Part shown: positions 15,553-24,415 of the stretch, in pieces
Position numbering within the stretch: the first letter of the stretch is position 1
Layout of the letters: every line of letters begins with the position of its first letter
DNA from: Bacteroidales bacterium M3
Lineage (GTDB): Bacteria; Bacteroidota; Bacteroidia; Bacteroidales; Muribaculaceae
Assembly (NCBI GenBank): GCA_001689445.1
Contig: LUJN01000042.1
Coordinates: 4,861-68,860, forward strand
Direction: 5' to 3'
Length of the DNA: 64,000 nt
The notes under the pieces: generated by a model
Databases searched by the model: none
Told to the model about the DNA's origin: nothing
Seen by the model: only the letters and a program-made list of their open reading frames with translations
Program-made: the position numbers and the translations under genes

Positions 15553-17562
15553 TTATTTTGTCAGGGGGGAGTAGTCGCGGGAGTAGCGGAGCATCTGGGG
15601 GATGTAGTCCTCGTTGTAGGAGACCTCGATGTCGATGATTTCGTCGTCGGTGTTGCGGATGGGGGTGTACACGGGGTTGACGAAGCCCTTGTAGGGGGCG
15701 ATGTTGAGGTGGGCGTAGCGGTCGAGCACTTCACGATGGAGCGCGGGGTCAATCTTGACGGCATAGGTCTCCACAAGGTCGCGCCCGGCCTCGTAGTCTC
15801 CCTCGCTCTTGACACGCTGCACTTCGTGGAGCAGCTGCCCGAACAGGTCGCGGAGCTTGGCATAGTCATTGATGCGGATAAAACGCTTGCCGTCGCGCGT
15901 CACGTATTCAATCACGTTGTCTTTCTTGCCGTGTTCGTATGCCCACTCGGCTATCAGCTTGCGGTTGCGCATATGCGCCTCTTCAACATCCTTGCCCGGC
16001 TCGATGCGCATGAGCTGGGTCATCAATCCATTGAGGATATATTTGTAGTAGGATGCCTTGTAGGCGTCGGGGCTGTCGAGCAGCCCGAGTTCCACGAGCT
16101 TGGGGTCGGCAAGATAGTATAGGGCAAAGAGGTCGGCACGGGCCTCCTCAAGGGTCGCGCTGTGGGCCTTGAGGGCATTGGGGTCTACGCCGGGAAGTAT
16201 CTGTCCCGAGCCGTGACCGAGGCACTCGTGGAGGTCGGTGTGGAGATTGTCAGTGATAAAGAGGTACTTGTCGAGCAACTGCCGTGTCTCGTCGTCGATG
16301 ACAAACTCCTCGTTGAAGCCGCTTCCCTGCGATGCCTTGTCGTAGGCGTCGGTGATATTTTCCAACGTCACACTCTTTGAGCCGTGGGAGGCACGTATCC
16401 AGTTTGAGTTTGGCAGATTTATGCCGATGGGGGTAGCGGGGTATGAGTCGCCCGCGAGGATTGCAGCGGTGATTACTTTGGCTGTAACCCCCTTGACGTG
16501 GGGCTTGCGGAAGCGCGGGTCGACAGGCGAGTGGTCCTCAAACCATTGTGCATTGCCGCTCAACACCTCGGTGCGGTGGGATGCCTCAAGATTCTTGAAG
16601 TTGACAATCGACTCCCATGCGCCGGTCATGCCGAGCGGGTCGCCGTAGTCCTCGATGAAGCCGTTGATGAAGTCGACCTGCGATGCCGTGTCGTCGACCC
16701 ACATTATCGAATACTCGTCAAAGTCGCGGAGGTCGCCGGTGTTGTAATACTCGATGAGCTTGCGGATGACTTCACGCTGCGCAGGGTTCTCGGCATATTG
16801 CGATGCCTTGTCGAGGGATGCCACGATGCGCTCTATCGCAGGTGAGTACAGGCCGCCCACCTTGTATACCTCCTCCTTGACAACGCCATCGCGCTTGACG
16901 AGGCGCGAGTTAAGCCCGTAGGAGATGGGGGTGAGGTCGGTTGTGTCCTTTATCGCGGCATAATATGCCTCGACCTCGGGTTGAGTCACTCCATCGTACA
17001 GGTTGCAAGCCGAGGTGATGATGAGATCTTCGCCCTCTGCTTGGTTGACGCGCTTGGGCATCACTGTGGGGTCGAAGATGACCTCAAGCAGCGTGTCGAG
17101 ATCGGCGGGACGCGTGTCGGCGGGGAGAGCGGCAACCTGCGCGGCGAGGTAGTCACGGGAAAACCCGGGGAGAAACTTGTCCATCGAGTAGTGGTGATGT
17201 ATGCCATTGGCAAATGAAATCTGCTTCAGGTATTTCTCCAGGGCCTTGAAGTCGTCGCCGGAGCGGTCGGTGGCTTCGTTGGTGTAGACATTCTCAATCA
17301 GCGAACGGATGGCAAGATTGTATTTGCCGTTCTGGTCCCACAGGATGTCACGCCCTGCGAGGGCCGCCTCGGTGAGATAGTATATCAGTTTTTTTTGGTC
17401 GAGTGACAGTTGCTCAAAACCGGGCACCTGATAGCGGAGAACCTCGATGTCGGCAAAACGGTCAACGACGTAGTTGAAATCTTTTGTATCCTTTGCCATT
17501 GCGGTGGTAGATAGCGTGATGGCGGCCAATGCTCCTGCCATCACTTGTTTGTAATTGCTCAT
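15553..17562 (-). CDS. Dipeptidyl peptidase III (peptidase family M49)
   Basis: A 669-residue zinc peptidase that removes dipeptides from peptide N-termini. Residues 1-23 (MSNYKQVMAGALAAITLSTT) look like a signal peptide, so the enzyme is probably periplasmic. Zinc motif HECLGH at 445-450 supplies His445, Glu446 and His450; the third ligand lies in EEARAD (Glu472/473). HECLGH with Cys in the third position is the form known from B. thetaiotaomicron DPP III, and spacing and length agree. I chose ATG 17562 because it gives the signal peptide. The longer frame to 17640 starts inside the upstream methyltransferase gene. Probably the last gene of the dxr operon. Confidence 0.93.
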   Translation of the reverse strand: MSNYKQVMAGALAAITLSTTAMAKDTKDFNYVVDRFADIEVLRYQVPGFEQLSLDQKKLIYYLTEAALAGRDILWDQNGKYNLAIRSLIENVYTNEATDRSGDDFKALEKYLKQISFANGIHHHYSMDKFLPGFSRDYLAAQVAALPADTRPADLDTLLEVIFDPTVMPKRVNQAEGEDLIITSACNLYDGVTQPEVEAYYAAIKDTTDLTPISYGLNSRLVKRDGVVKEEVYKVGGLYSPAIERIVASLDKASQYAENPAQREVIRKLIEYYNTGDLRDFDEYSIMWVDDTASQVDFINGFIEDYGDPLGMTGAWESIVNFKNLEASHRTEVLSGNAQWFEDHSPVDPRFRKPHVKGVTAKVITAAILAGDSYPATPIGINLPNSNWIRASHGSKSVTLENITDAYDKASQGSGFNEEFVIDDETRQLLDKYLFITDNLHTDLHECLGHGSGQILPGVDPNALKAHSATLEEARADLFALYYLADPKLVELGLLDSPDAYKASYYKYILNGLMTQLMRIEPGKDVEEAHMRNRKLIAEWAYEHGKKDNVIEYVTRDGKRFIRINDYAKLRDLFGQLLHEVQRVKSEGDYEAGRDLVETYAVKIDPALHREVLDRYAHLNIAPYKGFVNPVYTPIRNTDDEIIDIEVSYNEDYIPQMLRYSRDYSPLTK

Positions 17563-17602
17563 ATGGATAGTGTTATGCGGGTTTTCATGGGTGGATATAC
17601 CG

Positions 17603-18787
17603 TTATTCCACGTACAGGATAAGCCCCTTGAGGTATTCACCCTCGGGGTGATAGATGTTGACGGGATGGTCGGCTGGCTGTGTCAGCTGGTGGAGTATGC
17701 GCACGCGGCGTCGCGACTGGGCGGCAGCCGAGAAGACGGCGAGTCGGAACTGCTCGCGACTTACGGCCTGGGAACAGGAGAAGGTAAACAGCACTCCGCC
17801 GGGGGCAATCTTCTCAAATGCGCGGGCATTGAGCTTCTGATAACCGCGCAGGGCATTTTTCAGAGCCGAGCGATGCTTGGCAAACGCGGGCGGGTCGAGC
17901 ACGATGAGGTCATATTCGCCCGCCTCCATCGCGTCGAGATACTTGAACGCATCCTCTGCGACGGCCTTGTGGCGCGGGTCGCCGGGGAAATTAAGCTCCA
18001 CGTTGGCCTCGGTGAGCGCAACAGCCTTTGCCGAGCTGTCGACCGACACCACACGCTCCGCGCCGCCGCGCATGGCATAGAACGAGAAGCCGCCCGTGTA
18101 GCAGAACATGTTGAGCACGCGCCGTCCCCGGGCATATTTTTCAAGAAGGGCGCGGTTGTCGCGCTGATCGACAAAAAATCCCGTTTTTTGCCCCTTGAGC
18201 CAGTCGGAATGGAACCGCAGGCCGTTTTCCATAGCCACGTTGGTCGAGAACGAGCCTATGATATAGTCGTTCTGCGGGTCAAGATGGGCCTTGTAGGGTA
18301 GAGTGGTTTCCGACTTGTAGTAGACATTCTTCACCGGCGAGCCGTCGAGCGAGACAAGTGCCTCGGCGATGATATCACGGGCAAAGTGCATACCCGGAGA
18401 ATGGGCCTGTACGACCGCCGTGTCACCGTAAAGGTCCACCACGAGGCCGGGGAGGAAGTCACCCTCACCATGTACGAGGCGCAGGGCATTGTTGTCGGGG
18501 CGTATCAGGCCGAGTGCCCTGCGCAGTGTAAGGGCATTCTGCAACCGTCCCACATAGAAGTCGCGGTCAATGACGGCATCGCCCCATTCGAGGATGCGCA
18601 CGGCTATGCTGCCTATCTGGAAGTGTCCGACACCTATGAGGCGACCGTCGGACGCCTTGACGCTCACGATGTCGCCCTCCTCGATGTCGCGTGGCTGACG
18701 GGCTATCGCGCCCGAGAACACCCAGGGATGGAATCGGTCGAGCGATTCCTCCTTGCCATGCTTCAGGATTATATCGGGATATTGCAT
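17603..18787 (-). CDS. RlmI-like 23S rRNA m5C methyltransferase
   Basis: A 394-residue class I SAM-dependent methyltransferase of the RlmI/YccW family, which makes m5C1962 in E. coli 23S rRNA. An N-terminal PUA domain (about 1-80) starts YPDIILKHGKEESLDRFHPW. The Rossmann domain shows VLNMFCYTGGFSFYAMRGG (SAM binding), VLDPPAFAKHRSAL (motif IV) and LFTFSCSQAVS with the motif VI Cys. Full length. It begins 6 bases after the rseP stop and is followed 40 bases later by the DPP III gene. I leave the symbol open because orthology of the target base cannot be shown here. Confidence 0.92.
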   Translation of the reverse strand: MQYPDIILKHGKEESLDRFHPWVFSGAIARQPRDIEEGDIVSVKASDGRLIGVGHFQIGSIAVRILEWGDAVIDRDFYVGRLQNALTLRRALGLIRPDNNALRLVHGEGDFLPGLVVDLYGDTAVVQAHSPGMHFARDIIAEALVSLDGSPVKNVYYKSETTLPYKAHLDPQNDYIIGSFSTNVAMENGLRFHSDWLKGQKTGFFVDQRDNRALLEKYARGRRVLNMFCYTGGFSFYAMRGGAERVVSVDSSAKAVALTEANVELNFPGDPRHKAVAEDAFKYLDAMEAGEYDLIVLDPPAFAKHRSALKNALRGYQKLNARAFEKIAPGGVLFTFSCSQAVSREQFRLAVFSAAAQSRRRVRILHQLTQPADHPVNIYHPEGEYLKGLILYVE

Positions 18788-18793
18788 AAAAGT

Positions 18794-20164
18794 CTATTTG
18801 AAGAAGAAACGGAAGATGTCGTTGCCGTTGGCATAAAGCAGCAGGATGATGAGGAACGCCATGCCGGCCATCTGGGCATATTCCATCACCTTGTCGCTTA
18901 GCTTGCGGCGCGTGATTATCTCATAGAGCAGGAACATCACGTGACCGCCATCGAGTGCCGGGATGGGGATGATGTTCATGAATGCGAGGGCTACGGAGAG
19001 GAACGCGGTGATTTCCCAGAACGAGAGCCAGTTCCATTTCTCGGGGAAGATGCTCCCTATCGCGCCAAATCCGCCGAGGCTTTGCGCACCCTCCTTGGTG
19101 AACACATATTTCATCGACCCGACGTAGTTTGACAGCATCTGCGTGCCGAGTTGCCATCCTTTGGGGAACGATTGGAAAAATCCGTACTGTGTCGAGACGG
19201 TGGGGTATATGTCGGTTATCGGTTGTAGCTGGATACCTATTTTCCCGGCATCGTCGGGGGTGACTTTGACGGCTATCTCCTTGCCTTGGCGTATGACCCC
19301 GAGCGACACCTCGCGCCCGGCAGCGGCGTGCAGGGCCTCGGTAAACTCGGTGAACGACGGGGTGGATAGGCTGTCGACGCTGACGATGCGGTCGCCGTTG
19401 GTGAGTCCCGCGTCGATGGAGGTCTTGCTCACGGCCGATGCCACGACCACGGGCATACGGTAGGTGACAAACGGCATCCCGGTGGTGTCCTTGTCGAGCT
19501 GCAGGACGAAGTTTTCGGGAATCGCCACCGCCACGGTGTCCTTGCCGCGCAATACCGACACGCTTCGTGCCTCGGCCATCTCAAGTAGGAACTGCCCCGA
19601 GGCGTCGAGCTTCTTGCCATCGGCAGTGAGGAGTATGTCGCCATCTCGGAAACCGACGCTCTTTGCGGTGTCGTTGAAAGCCATGCCGGCATATGCCTTG
19701 TCGAGCGGAATATGTTTCTCCCCCCACCAGAACGCGATTCCCGCGTAGATGAGGATGGCGAGGATGAAGTTGAACAGCACGCCGCCTATCATCACGAGCA
19801 GACGCTGGTAGGCAGGCTTGGAGCGGAACTCCCACGGCTGGGCCGGCTTGGCAAGCTGCTCCTTGTCCATCGACTCGTCAATCATGCCGGCAATTTTCAC
19901 ATACCCGCCGAGGGGCACCCAGCCGATGCCGTATTCCGTGTCGCGCCACGTGGCACGCTCGGTGCCGTCGGGGTTAAGGCGCGGTTTGTCAGCTTTCTTG
20001 GGCTTGTACTTGAACAGGGAGAACCACGGGTTGAAGAAAAGGTAGAATTTTTCCACCTTGATGCCGAATATGCGGGCAAATACATAGTGCCCGAACTCAT
20101 GTATGATCACCAGGAAGGCGAGGGCTACTATGAGTTGGGCGGCTTTGATGAGAAATGTTTCCAT
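18794..20164 (-). CDS. rseP: RIP site-2 zinc metalloprotease RseP
   Basis: A 456-residue intramembrane protease. The zinc motif HEFGH (His22, Glu23, His26) lies in the first membrane helix, and the second catalytic motif NIIPIPALDGGH is near residue 400. Two PDZ-like domains occupy about 190-365. In other bacteria it cleaves anti-sigma factors or signal-peptide remnants within the membrane. The pairing with dxr is common in bacteria. ATG 20164 lies 17 bases after the dxr stop. The substrate in this organism is unknown. Confidence 0.96.
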   Translation of the reverse strand: METFLIKAAQLIVALAFLVIIHEFGHYVFARIFGIKVEKFYLFFNPWFSLFKYKPKKADKPRLNPDGTERATWRDTEYGIGWVPLGGYVKIAGMIDESMDKEQLAKPAQPWEFRSKPAYQRLLVMIGGVLFNFILAILIYAGIAFWWGEKHIPLDKAYAGMAFNDTAKSVGFRDGDILLTADGKKLDASGQFLLEMAEARSVSVLRGKDTVAVAIPENFVLQLDKDTTGMPFVTYRMPVVVASAVSKTSIDAGLTNGDRIVSVDSLSTPSFTEFTEALHAAAGREVSLGVIRQGKEIAVKVTPDDAGKIGIQLQPITDIYPTVSTQYGFFQSFPKGWQLGTQMLSNYVGSMKYVFTKEGAQSLGGFGAIGSIFPEKWNWLSFWEITAFLSVALAFMNIIPIPALDGGHVMFLLYEIITRRKLSDKVMEYAQMAGMAFLIILLLYANGNDIFRFFFK

Positions 20165-20181
20165 TAAAGAATAATAGGGGT

Positions 20182-21345
20182 CTATTGTTTGTTGATGAGT
20201 TCCCCGGCTATTGCACGGGCGGCCTCGTTGGTGTTTACATAATCCTCATAGTCGGGGGCGGCTATGAACGACACACGGTCGAGCGTGTCGATGATGACGC
20301 GGTAGATGTCGAGAAACGGCAGGCGTCCCTCGCGGAACGCCGCGTTGGCAATCTCGTTGGCGGCGTTTATGACACAGGCCGTGTTGCCTCCGCGACGCAG
20401 TGCCTCGTAAGCGAGGTTGAGCATCGGGAAGCGCTCGGGGTCGGGTGCCTCGAACGTTAGGCTGGCATAGTCGGCGAGGGATAGCTCACGGCGGTTGGAC
20501 GGCAGACGCTCGGTGTCTCCAAGTGCGTACCGTATCGGCAGGTGCATGTCGGGGACGCCAAGCTGTGCCTTTATCGCCCCGTCGGTAAACTCCACCATCG
20601 AGTGAATTATTGACTGTGGATGCACCACCGCCTCGATGTCGGCAGGCTGAACGCCAAACAACCATCGGGCCTCGATAATCTCAAATGCCTTGTTGAGCAT
20701 CGTGGCCGAGTCTATCGTAATCTTTGCACCCATAGCCCAATTGGGATGGGCAAGCGCATCAGCTACGGTGACATGTCGCAGCTGCTCGTGGGTAAAGCGG
20801 CGGAACGGGCCTCCAGAGGCAGTGATGATGAGCCGCTTTACCGATTCGGGACGCTCGCCGACAAGGCACTGGTAGATGGCAGAGTGTTCCGAGTCGACGG
20901 GTATTATGGTGGACTTTGAGTGACGCAGCGACTCGGTGACGAGCTCGCCTGCCACCACGAGTGTCTCTTTATTGGCAAGGGCTATCTGCTTCCCGGCCTT
21001 GATGGCGCAAAGCGTCGGTGCCAGGCCGCTGTAGCCTACGGTGGCGGTCACCACGGTGTCCACGTCTTCTCGCGACATGGCGTCGCAGATGGCGTTTACA
21101 CCCGCCGCCACCTCTATTCCCTCGGGTGAGAGGGTTTCCGAAAGTTTACGGTAGTGGCGCGTGTCGGCGATGATGACAAGATGGGGACGGTATTTCAACG
21201 CCTGCTCTATGAGCAGGTCAACGTTGCTTCCGGCCACAAGCACTGTAGCCTCGAAGCGGTCGGGGTAGTCGGATATTATATCGAGTGTCTGCGTCCCGAT
21301 TGAGCCGGTGCTACCGAGTATGGCAATCTTCTTTTTTGCAGTCAC
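20182..21345 (-). CDS. dxr: 1-deoxy-D-xylulose 5-phosphate reductoisomerase
   Basis: A 387-residue enzyme of the MEP isoprenoid pathway, converting DXP to MEP with NADPH. The NADPH motif GSTGSIGTQTLDII is at about 10-23; the metal/substrate motifs VDSEHSAIYQCL, TASGGPFR and ATMLNKAFEIIEA are intact. The start codon is GTG (21343-21345), giving MTAKKKIAILG. First gene of the dxr-rseP-methyltransferase-DPP III operon with a recognisable promoter just upstream. It supplies isoprenoid precursors, including undecaprenyl phosphate used by the polysaccharide locus next door. Confidence 0.97.
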   Translation of the reverse strand: MTAKKKIAILGSTGSIGTQTLDIISDYPDRFEATVLVAGSNVDLLIEQALKYRPHLVIIADTRHYRKLSETLSPEGIEVAAGVNAICDAMSREDVDTVVTATVGYSGLAPTLCAIKAGKQIALANKETLVVAGELVTESLRHSKSTIIPVDSEHSAIYQCLVGERPESVKRLIITASGGPFRRFTHEQLRHVTVADALAHPNWAMGAKITIDSATMLNKAFEIIEARWLFGVQPADIEAVVHPQSIIHSMVEFTDGAIKAQLGVPDMHLPIRYALGDTERLPSNRRELSLADYASLTFEAPDPERFPMLNLAYEALRRGGNTACVINAANEIANAAFREGRLPFLDIYRVIIDTLDRVSFIAAPDYEDYVNTNEAARAIAGELINKQ

Positions 21346-21386
21346 GTATAGGTCGTTTATGTGATAACGGTTACGGTATTCAGATG

Positions 21387-21417
21387 CAAATTTAGCTCTT
21401 TTCCCCCGATGGATAAA
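21387..21417 (-). promoter_or_regulatory. Promoter of the dxr operon
   Basis: On the minus strand TAAATTTG (21387-21394) matches TAnnTTTG and TTTA (complement of 21414-21417) lies 19 bases upstream. The predicted leader is about 35 bases. Confidence 0.55.
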
Positions 21418-21436
21418 GAATCACTCCCTTAAATTT

Positions 21437-22303
21437 TCAGAACGGGATATAGTCTGACGGCACAAGCGGTGTGCCGCCCCGCCACAGCTCGACTGTGACT
21501 ATCCCCTTGGTGTCGCGTGTCGAGGGTGCCAACCCGAGGCGCGCGCCGCTTTCCACGCGGTCGCCCTTTGCCACAAACAGTGACGCGAGGCCCCGGTAGG
21601 TGGATATAAATTCGTCGGGATGCTGCACCACCACCGAATACCCGTCGTCGGGAGTGTAGCGTGCATCGACCACTGTGCCCGAATAGACTGCCGATACTCC
21701 GGCTCCACGTGGCGACGCGATGCGTTGTCCGAGTTCGCTCTCGGATGCGCCAACGATTGTGCCCCCGGTGACGGGGGGATAGAATGCCAGCCCTCCGGCC
21801 GCCTGAGGGGAAAGAACCGAGAGATTGTATTTCTCGCGCTCCTCGAAGTTGCGCACAAACTCTTTTTCGGCCTCTGTCGCGACGGGTAATGAGTCGATGG
21901 GCATGGCCGCGACGGTATCGGTCGTGGCGACGAGAGTGGTGTCTATGTCGCCCGACAGTATGCGGTGGATATTGGCGATGTAGGCATTGTTGATTTCGGC
22001 CTCGGTCGTCAGGGAATCGAGCCGGGCGTCGTTTATCATGCTCTCAAGGCGTTGGGAGTGCTTGAGGTATCCGGGCAAAAGGGTGCGCAGTGGGGTGAAG
22101 ACTATGAGGGTCGCCACGATGCATCCCACGGAGGCCAGGATGAGCAGCACCGAAAGAATGACCTTGGGGCGCGACATCTTTATCGTCCACACCTCGTTGA
22201 AGGTGTTCTCGTTGATAAACGCCAGCCGATATCGGCGCCGGGTCTTGAATTTCACCGTATGACGGCCGCTGTTACGTGGTTTCTTGCTGAGAAATGACGT
22301 CAT
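21437..22303 (-). CDS. LytM/M23-like membrane protein lacking zinc ligands
   Basis: A 288-residue protein. A basic cytoplasmic N-terminus (KFKTRRRYRLAFINENTFNEVW) precedes one membrane helix at about 50-72, a coiled-coil linker, and a C-terminal LytM (M23) fold from about 185. Where active M23 enzymes have HxxxD, the HLxxL histidine and HxH, this protein reads GQRIASPRG, YRGLASL and IVTVELW: every metal ligand is missing. It is probably a non-catalytic regulator of wall hydrolases, like the LytM activators EnvC and NlpD. Start 22303 is my choice; ATG 22333, overlapping the previous stop as ATGA, is also possible. Last gene of the polysaccharide locus transcript. Confidence 0.8.
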   Translation of the reverse strand: MTSFLSKKPRNSGRHTVKFKTRRRYRLAFINENTFNEVWTIKMSRPKVILSVLLILASVGCIVATLIVFTPLRTLLPGYLKHSQRLESMINDARLDSLTTEAEINNAYIANIHRILSGDIDTTLVATTDTVAAMPIDSLPVATEAEKEFVRNFEEREKYNLSVLSPQAAGGLAFYPPVTGGTIVGASESELGQRIASPRGAGVSAVYSGTVVDARYTPDDGYSVVVQHPDEFISTYRGLASLFVAKGDRVESGARLGLAPSTRDTKGIVTVELWRGGTPLVPSDYIPF

Positions 22304-22329
22304 GTCGTTGGGGCAGGGGATATGAGGTA

Positions 22330-23301
22330 TCATTCGTCCTTGCGGGCGGGAATCTTGATGGTGAAATAGGCTGCCACGAGCAGGCTCGTGACAAGGATGA
22401 AGTAGGTCCAGCGTTGAGTCGGCGGTATGATGAAATATAGTGCATTTATTACCACCTGGGTAAGGCAAAACCACAACGAGACGGCATAGTGGGGGAGCTG
22501 CCGCTGGTTGGCGAGCACCTGATAAAGATGTCGGCGGTGGGGTAGCAGGATGTTCTCGCCGGTGAACAGGCGCTGGAAGATGGTGAACACCGTGTCAATG
22601 GCATACACGATGAGAAAAACCAGGACAGTGGCATCGCCGGTATAGGCTATGAGGGACACAATCAAGTAGAGGATAAAAAATCCCATGACTATCGACCCGA
22701 CATCCCCGGCAAAGCACAGGGCCTTGCGACGGAAGTTGAACCATGCGAAGACCGCAGCCGCGAGCATCAGCGAGTTGATAAAGGGACGGAATTCGGCCAG
22801 CGGCTCAAAGCATATGCGCAGGGTCACGAGTGTGACGATGGAATATCCGGCCATTATGCCGTTTATGCCGTCCATGAAGTTGTAGGCGTTGATGAAGCCC
22901 ACTCCGCAGATGAGTATCAGCAGGAATATGTCAAGACGGCTGTAAACGAGATAGGAATGGAAGGCAAGGGCCACCGTGACCAGTTGCACGAGCAGCCGCA
23001 GGCCCGGTGACAGGTCGCGCATGTCGTCGACAAAGCTCATCACAGCCAGCAGCAACGCACATCCCATCATCAGGGAAAATCCGTCGGGCAGGTTGTATTG
23101 CGATGCCGGGAAGCCCGGGCAAGCCCACACGATGAGTGCCGCTATAATAAAAATAATGCCGCCTCCCGACAGCTTGTATCCACTGTGGGATGAGCGGTTG
23201 ACGGCATGTGTGCCTATTCTCCATCGCCGCGCCAGTCTGATGTAAAGCATCTCGACCGTAAACAGCGCGATGGTGAGTAATATGTAATACAGGTAAGGCA
23301 T
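22330..23301 (-). CDS. WecA/MraY-type polyprenyl-phosphate sugar-1-P transferase
   Basis: A 323-residue polytopic membrane enzyme of the PNPT superfamily (glycosyltransferase family 4 in Pfam). Visible signatures are HSGYKLSGGGIIF at about 42-54, FVDDMRDLSPGLR (Asp-rich Mg site) near 90, NAYNFMDGINGIMAG near 142, and the cytosolic HRRHLYQ near 255. It should transfer a sugar-1-phosphate, often N-acetylhexosamine, from UDP to undecaprenyl phosphate. I start it at ATG 23301; the longer frame to 23361 invades the end of fcl. A second, unrelated initiating enzyme lies at 29641. Confidence 0.9.
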   Translation of the reverse strand: MPYLYYILLTIALFTVEMLYIRLARRWRIGTHAVNRSSHSGYKLSGGGIIFIIAALIVWACPGFPASQYNLPDGFSLMMGCALLLAVMSFVDDMRDLSPGLRLLVQLVTVALAFHSYLVYSRLDIFLLILICGVGFINAYNFMDGINGIMAGYSIVTLVTLRICFEPLAEFRPFINSLMLAAAVFAWFNFRRKALCFAGDVGSIVMGFFILYLIVSLIAYTGDATVLVFLIVYAIDTVFTIFQRLFTGENILLPHRRHLYQVLANQRQLPHYAVSLWFCLTQVVINALYFIIPPTQRWTYFILVTSLLVAAYFTIKIPARKDE

Positions 23302-23338
23302 ATTGTTTCCCCCTTGAAAGTGAATCGATGCGCTCTTG

Positions 23339-24409
23339 TCATTGGTTAAGGTACCAGGCATACAGCCGCCTGATGCCCTCTTCTATCTCCACCTTGTGAT
23401 GCCATCCGAGGTCATGGAGCTTGGTCACGTCACATAGTTTCCGCATGGTGCCGTCGGGCTTTGACGTGTCCCACCTTATCTCTCCCTCATATTCCACTGT
23501 GTCCTTGATGAGTTGGGCGAGCTGGGCTATGTGAAGTTCCTTTCCCGTGCCGATGTTTATGTGGCAGTTGCGCACCTCTTTGCCGTTGCCCTTGAGGTCA
23601 TTGAAAGACACGTTTTCGAGTATGTGGACCGAGGCATCGGCCATGTCTTCGCTCCAGAGGAACTCGCGCAGTGGCTTCCCGCTGCCCCACAGCTTCAGTC
23701 GACCCGGGGTGATGCCGTATTTTTCCAATACCGACAGGATTTGTCGGTCTGAGCTTTCCCCGTCGACACCATTTACGGGCAACCGGTCGAGATCCTCGCG
23801 TATGGCGTCATAGTTGCCATAGTGCAGAAGTCGGGCAAGGTGCATCTTGCGCATCATCCCGGGGAGCACATGGCTGCGCTCAAGGTCGAAGTTGTCATTT
23901 GGCCCGTAGAGGTTGGTGGGCATGACGGCGATATAGTCGGTGCCGTATTGCAGGTTGAAGCTCTCGCACATCTTCAGTCCGGCGATTTTGGCTATTGCAT
24001 ATGGCTCGTTAGTGTATTCGAGCGGGGATGTCAGCAGCGCGTCCTCGGTGATGGGCTGCGGCGCATCGCGGGGATAGATGCATGTGCTGCCGAGGAAAAG
24101 CAGTTTTTTGATGCCGTGACGGAAACTTTCGCCGATGACGTTCTGCTGTATCTGCAGGTTGCGGTAGATGAAGTCGGCACGGTAGAGGCTGTTGGCCATT
24201 ATGCCCCCCACGTGAGCGGCGGCAAGTATGACATACTCGGGCTGCTCGCGGTCGAAAAATTCTCTCACCGCCGCGCCGTCGAGCAGGTCGAGCTGGCTGT
24301 GGGAGCGTCCGATGAGGTTGGTGTAGCCCCGCAGTTCAAGGTTACGCCATATGGCCGACCCGACGAGGCCACGGTGGCCGGCGATGTATATGCGTGAATT
24401 TAATTCCAT
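23339..24409 (-). CDS. fcl: GDP-L-fucose synthase
   Basis: A 356-residue SDR-family epimerase/reductase that converts GDP-4-keto-6-deoxymannose to GDP-L-fucose. The nucleotide motif GHRGLVGSAIW is at 11-21; catalytic Ser108 (LGSTCIYP), Tyr137 and Lys141 (YAIAKIAG) are present. It is slightly longer than E. coli Fcl. The gene starts 6 bases after gmd ends, so the two form a functional pair producing GDP-fucose for the polysaccharide. Confidence 0.96.
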   Translation of the reverse strand: MELNSRIYIAGHRGLVGSAIWRNLELRGYTNLIGRSHSQLDLLDGAAVREFFDREQPEYVILAAAHVGGIMANSLYRADFIYRNLQIQQNVIGESFRHGIKKLLFLGSTCIYPRDAPQPITEDALLTSPLEYTNEPYAIAKIAGLKMCESFNLQYGTDYIAVMPTNLYGPNDNFDLERSHVLPGMMRKMHLARLLHYGNYDAIREDLDRLPVNGVDGESSDRQILSVLEKYGITPGRLKLWGSGKPLREFLWSEDMADASVHILENVSFNDLKGNGKEVRNCHINIGTGKELHIAQLAQLIKDTVEYEGEIRWDTSKPDGTMRKLCDVTKLHDLGWHHKVEIEEGIRRLYAWYLNQ

Positions 24410-24415
24410 TATCTC

